A stretch of 55,106 nt of DNA. It comes from Verrucomicrobia bacterium UBA1183 (GTDB lineage Bacteria; Verrucomicrobiota; Verrucomicrobiia; Opitutales; UBA9783). The stretch lies in contig DBYP01000022.1 of the NCBI GenBank assembly GCA_002309885.1, positions 1 to 55,106 on the forward strand. Direction: 5' to 3'. This document shows, one piece after another, positions 51,763 to 55,106 of the stretch; the first letter of the stretch is position 1, and each line of letters starts with the position of its first letter. A model generated the notes under the pieces. That model was not told the DNA's origin, did not search any database, and worked only from the letters and a program-made list of their open reading frames with translations. The position numbers were made by a program, and so were the translations under genes.

Positions 51763-53439
51763 ATGGTTATTCGCATAAAACGTTTTAGTTTTGTATTTTG
51801 GGTATATTGTGTTTGTAGCATTTTTTTGAATGTAGAAGCACAACGTACTTTTTTGGAAGCGCAGCATGAACGTTCCACAGCGCGGGGGTTGCTGCTCAAG
51901 GATGTAGGTGCGTGTTGGCATATGCCGACATGGGAAGTGCAAAATAAAGAAGTACACGTTGTTAAGGTTTCCGAAGAAGATAAGCCGACGCTTCAACAAC
52001 GGATAAAGCGCATTATTTTACCGAAATTTGTCATGAACAACTTGCCACTTGCTCAAGCTTTGAAGGTTTTGACGGAAGTCGTGCGTGTTTATGATTTGGA
52101 GAGTAAAGAGGGTATCAATTTTGTTTTGATTGACCCGCAGCATAAGGCACCGAATGTGGATTTGGATCTTCAAACGATTTCTCTCGAGAAAGTCGTTTAC
52201 TTTCTGAAGGAGCAGTCGCATTTGGAGGTTTCTTTTGTGGAGAATACCATTGTTTTCAAAGATTATACCTGTGATGTAGGGAAGCTGGAAACACGCGTAT
52301 TCCCTATCGCACGCGGCAATGTTCTGCAAGCATTGAGCTATTCACGCAGCGGAAATGAAGAAAAAAGTGATGAAGCGTCGCTAAAGGAATTTTTTCAAAA
52401 ATTGGGCATTCCGTTTGCCGATGAGAAATTCGGCTTCGTTTATGATGGGCAGGCTATTATTGTAACGCATCATCCGAAATATTTAGAAAGGATAGCAGAA
52501 ATCGTTGCGCTTTATCGGCAGGATAAGCAAATTGCGATTGAGGCGAAATTTCTGGAAATCAAGCAAGGGGTTTTGGAGGAATTGGGGTTGAAATGGAATT
52601 CAGGTACAAGCAATAATGTTAAAGTGAATACCAATGAGAATTTACGCGCTTTGACAACTTTGCGAACACGAACAGTGAACAGAGATAATACGCCCATTTT
52701 CCCAAATGCATTAGATTTTGGAACAAATATCGGTCATTTATTAGATGCGAACGTGTTTTTGAATCGATACCAGATGAATGCGCTAGTGCGAGCAATTGAG
52801 CAGCGCACGGATACGGATTTGATGAGTGCACCCAAAGTAACGGTGTTGTCGGGAAGAAAAGCAGAAATCACGGTGGCTCAAGAGCTGCGTTACCCAGAAA
52901 GTTACCGCGATGGTCAAGCCTCGGTAGGCCAGGCCGGTACGGGATCGGCTTCTGCAGGTACAGCGTTGATTGCAGGCGTCCCGGAAAACTTTGTTACACG
53001 AAACATTGGTGTTGAGATGTCGGTTACGCCTATCGCAGAAGACAACAACAAAATCCATCTTTGTTTGGAACCCTGTGTTACGGAATTTGAGGGCTTTGTG
53101 GAGTATGGAGGTAAAAATATTGTTACCCATGGAGGGCAAGCAACGCCCTACAATCCTGGTTATTATCAGCCGATTTTTTCAACTCGAAAAATCAAAACCG
53201 AGGTTTCTCTCAGCAGCGGTTCTACGCTCGTTATGGGCGGTTTGACACGCGAAGAAGTGCAAGAAACGCATGATAAGATTCCCGTGCTGAGCCAAATCCC
53301 GCTTTTGGGAAATTTGTTTAAATCCAAAGGCCAAACCTCACAAAAGAAAAATTTGCTCATATTTGTAACTGCGAACTTGGTGGATGAGAATGGTAGGTGC
53401 TTTACAAATCCGGAAATCCCGGCAGTGCAAAAGCTCTAA
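51763..53439 (+). CDS. gspD: Type II secretion secretin GspD-like
   Basis: Outer-membrane secretin ring, 558 residues from the ATG at 51763. A signal peptide, MVIRIKRFSFVFWVYCVCSIFLNVEA, precedes the mature part. An N0/STN-like domain (KFVMNNLPLAQALKVLTEV..VNFV-type text, about 80-165) and one N1-like domain come next. The secretin core (about 340-545) has NALVRAIEQRTDTDLMSAPKVTVLSGRKAEI, and TEVSLSSGSTLVMGGLTREE followed by DKIPVLSQIPLLGNLFKSK. It is shorter than E. coli GspD (~650) because it has fewer N domains. A TTG at 51757 is rejected for the signal-peptide start. The next gene overlaps its end by 56 bases. Confidence 0.9.
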   Translation: MVIRIKRFSFVFWVYCVCSIFLNVEAQRTFLEAQHERSTARGLLLKDVGACWHMPTWEVQNKEVHVVKVSEEDKPTLQQRIKRIILPKFVMNNLPLAQALKVLTEVVRVYDLESKEGINFVLIDPQHKAPNVDLDLQTISLEKVVYFLKEQSHLEVSFVENTIVFKDYTCDVGKLETRVFPIARGNVLQALSYSRSGNEEKSDEASLKEFFQKLGIPFADEKFGFVYDGQAIIVTHHPKYLERIAEIVALYRQDKQIAIEAKFLEIKQGVLEELGLKWNSGTSNNVKVNTNENLRALTTLRTRTVNRDNTPIFPNALDFGTNIGHLLDANVFLNRYQMNALVRAIEQRTDTDLMSAPKVTVLSGRKAEITVAQELRYPESYRDGQASVGQAGTGSASAGTALIAGVPENFVTRNIGVEMSVTPIAEDNNKIHLCLEPCVTEFEGFVEYGGKNIVTHGGQATPYNPGYYQPIFSTRKIKTEVSLSSGSTLVMGGLTREEVQETHDKIPVLSQIPLLGNLFKSKGQTSQKKNLLIFVTANLVDENGRCFTNPEIPAVQKL

Positions 53440-54868
53440 GCAAGCCAATATCCTGTTTGCTATGCTGTTGATTTCGGTTTTAAGTACCGGACTCATATTT
53501 CATTATAGTTGCTCTTTGAAAAATACCGCCTTTAGGGTGCACACCTTGAAAGCTATTCGTGCTAAGAAACAGGCTCTGGATTTAGCGCAAGCAGCATTCG
53601 TTCAACTGAAATCGATTGCGAATGAAGATAATTGCTTGATGTATGAAAGGAAGGGGATTTTTTATTTCAAAAGTAGTCAAGCCGCTGAACAAAAAATCGA
53701 CTACCGATTGAAAAAACTCAGGGCGGGTTGTTATGTTGAAGGGATTTGGACAGCAAAACTACCGTTTACTTGTTGTTTTGATAAACAAGGCTTGCGGAGG
53801 CCTTTAGTTGACGTTATGCAGAGCAAAGATAGCCCAATACGCAAAGGTGATTGGATATTAGCTAAACAACGCTGGAGAGCTCTGATGCGTAACGCTCCCC
53901 TACCACCAAATATATTCCCTCCGTTGATAGGGAAGGCGGAAGTATTTGAACAAGAAACCACTCAAAAGCCAGGGAAATGGATACTTGTTCACTGGGAAAA
54001 TCCATACGATAGAGCATTACAGACAGGAGCTTTCGAGGTTGAGTCTTTTACACATTGTCAATTGCCATCAGAATGTGATACAGGGATTTGGTTTAATGCA
54101 ACTTGTCCGAATAATTATTTTAAAATGGAACCGGAGGTTCAAAGTATGCAATTTGAAATAAAAAATGGGTATAACTACGCTATTTGTTTGACTCAAGACA
54201 CTCTTTTGTTGAAAAACGTTATCGGAAATACAGAAGAGGGCTTCAATTTGGATTTAGTTGCTAAACAAAGGCCTCAAAGGAAAGTCGAGAAATGGCGGAG
54301 TTCCAACAATAAAATACACGCTTCTGAGTCAAATTCAGAAAATAAAATTTCTTTAAAAGATCTATTCCCAACAAAAACGTGGATGGATAAATTGGATGCG
54401 TGTTTTTTTGGATATAAGAGAAATGAGCCTTACAGTAAAATCGGAAATTTTAAAACACAGCACAAAGACAACATACTTGAATTGAGAAATTATTTCTGGA
54501 ACGAGGCTGTTACGAATCCAACCGCAGATGTGTTTTATTTCAATGGATCTAAAGCACATATCGAAGAACGATTGCGGGCATATGATGTACCTCAAGAGCA
54601 AATCCTTCCTATTGCAAAAGAAATCGTAAAGGGTCAGCCTTATACCTCCGCTGCTGATTTTTTGAAAAAGATAACCAAATCAAAACGTTGGCTAGAAATA
54701 AAAAACATACTTCATAACTTTGAGTGTTTATCGCACCGAACGGAAAAATTTAAAATCAAATCCTGGTGTGGCGACTATACTTGCGAAATGGTAGTACAAC
54801 GTGAAAATATTGATGATATTCAAAGAACTTGGAAGGTAATTGAAATGCATTTAAAAGGGAAGGAGTAA
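53384..54868 (+). CDS. GspK-like minor pseudopilin
   Basis: 494 residues, starting at ATG 53384 or 53390, both inside the gspD 3' end. A basic N-terminus (RKSRQCKSSKQ) leads to one hydrophobic helix, ANILFAMLLISVLSTGLIFHY, as in pseudopilins, but there is no canonical Gly before the helix and no Glu at position 5. GspK also lacks Glu5. A large middle region is unrecognised. The C-terminus resembles GspK: QPYTSAADFLKKITKS (helix-hairpin-helix-like) and FKIKSWCGDYTCEMVVQREN. GspK caps the pseudopilus tip. The long overlap suggests tight coupling to gspD. Confidence 0.65.
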   Translation: MRMVGALQIRKSRQCKSSKQANILFAMLLISVLSTGLIFHYSCSLKNTAFRVHTLKAIRAKKQALDLAQAAFVQLKSIANEDNCLMYERKGIFYFKSSQAAEQKIDYRLKKLRAGCYVEGIWTAKLPFTCCFDKQGLRRPLVDVMQSKDSPIRKGDWILAKQRWRALMRNAPLPPNIFPPLIGKAEVFEQETTQKPGKWILVHWENPYDRALQTGAFEVESFTHCQLPSECDTGIWFNATCPNNYFKMEPEVQSMQFEIKNGYNYAICLTQDTLLLKNVIGNTEEGFNLDLVAKQRPQRKVEKWRSSNNKIHASESNSENKISLKDLFPTKTWMDKLDACFFGYKRNEPYSKIGNFKTQHKDNILELRNYFWNEAVTNPTADVFYFNGSKAHIEERLRAYDVPQEQILPIAKEIVKGQPYTSAADFLKKITKSKRWLEIKNILHNFECLSHRTEKFKIKSWCGDYTCEMVVQRENIDDIQRTWKVIEMHLKGKE

Positions 54869-54920
54869 TAGACGGACTTACACAACTAAAGCGTGTCTAT
54901 GGAAGGTAAGGCGATGAATT

Positions 54921-54950
54921 GCAGGGAAGCTTTTTTCAAAACGTTCCCTT
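54921..54950 (+). repeat. Fragment of the multi-hairpin repeat (3' end)
   Basis: Only the last hairpin remains: AGGGAAGCTTTTTTC followed by AAAACGTTCCCTT. It is preceded by AGCGTGTCTATGGAAG (54892-54907), which resembles the 5' terminal repeat. The pattern suggests a core-deleted copy, lying about 50 bases after the gspK stop. Confidence 0.75.
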
Positions 54951-54998
54951 GCATTTATACACCCATCTTATGATTAATAAACTATCCGTAATATGGGC

Positions 54999-55022
54999 TA
55001 ACGTATAATATATTATACATTA
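54999..55022. repeat. AT-rich palindrome in repeat linker, second occurrence
   Basis: Same 24-base dyad as at 199-222 but with one arm base changed (TAACGTATAATA). The surrounding linker, TATGATTAATAAACTATCCG and onward to ATTAATCGTTTTG, matches 169-231. Confidence 0.75.
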
Positions 55023-55037
55023 ATCGTTTTGTATCTT

Positions 55038-55106
55038 GAGGGGTTTTTTGTAAAACCTCTCACAACTCTCTCAAAAACAGGGCAGCGGCCCTGCACCCCC
55101 GTCATT
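55038..55106 (+). repeat. Interspersed multi-hairpin repeat, copy L, cut by window end
   Basis: Begins with hairpin 1 in a fourth form, GAGGGGTTTT/AAAACCTCTC with loop TTGT, then the GC palindrome (55078-55095) and the CCCCCGTCATT segment, where the window ends. It corresponds to the first half of copies A and B. Confidence 0.88.

Overview
This 55.1-kb window is chromosomal DNA of a Gram-negative bacterium with moderate GC content. The Gram-negative call rests on a GT9 heptosyltransferase-like enzyme, a complete RND/TolC efflux set, a secretin and an export lipoprotein. The gene mix suggests the PVC group, possibly a Verrucomicrobiota/Opitutae-type organism: a short type-3 prolyl-tRNA synthetase, a signal peptidase I with a large insert, PPi-type phosphofructokinase, an organophosphate antiporter, an isolated FlhA and a reduced type II secretion operon. 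That placement is inference; no 16S rRNA or ribosomal-protein genes are present. Most of the window is dense housekeeping sequence.

Layout. 1-382: two tandem copies of an interspersed multi-hairpin repeat. 383-4519 (minus): ffh-pgpA-MBL-proS operon. 4678-7429: prepilin peptidase, organophosphate:phosphate antiporter with a strong terminator, ASCH protein. 7619-12310: aspS-uppS-cdsA, then pfp. 12352-14628: accessory segment of repeat, tRNA-Leu(UAA), repeat and two secreted proteins of unknown function. 14697-18751: dnaK-groES-groEL. 18756-19563: repeat, interior-deleted repeat, ferredoxin. 19709-24711 (minus): tRNA-Arg(CCU), lipoprotein, priA, YhcH-like, GT9, DUF5131. 25057-26975: a decayed-looking RtcR/sigma-54-activator-like gene, a repeat and a probably acquired SDR. 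27161-31016 (minus): comM, xer recombinase, der. 31117-33855: marC-lepB, repeat, tadA. 33927-38345: CHASE2 adenylate cyclase and flhA. 38352-41531: repeat, beta-CASP RNase, MATE pump. 41618-48388: tolC-hlyD-acrB type efflux operon followed by mnmA. 48504-54868: gspF-gspL-gspM, repeat, gspD-gspK. The end lies inside the same tandem repeat structure as the start.

Two features cut across the whole window. The first is a family of about 190-210 bp intergenic repeats: ten largely intact copies, one copy cut by the window end and two fragments. Each carries several hairpins whose arms change in a compensatory way between copies, and the best copies have degenerate terminal inverted repeats flanked by TA, as in a MITE. 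The second is a recurrent promoter arrangement in which a near-consensus -10 box ends exactly six bases before the start ATG (prepilin peptidase, aspS, pfp, gspF; nearly so for der). This implies leaderless mRNAs, and few genes have a clear Shine-Dalgarno sequence.

The most unusual single gene is at 25057-26037. Its second half aligns by eye with a sigma-54 activator AAA+ domain, but Walker A and GAFTGA are destroyed, and its stop codon lies inside a repeat copy.
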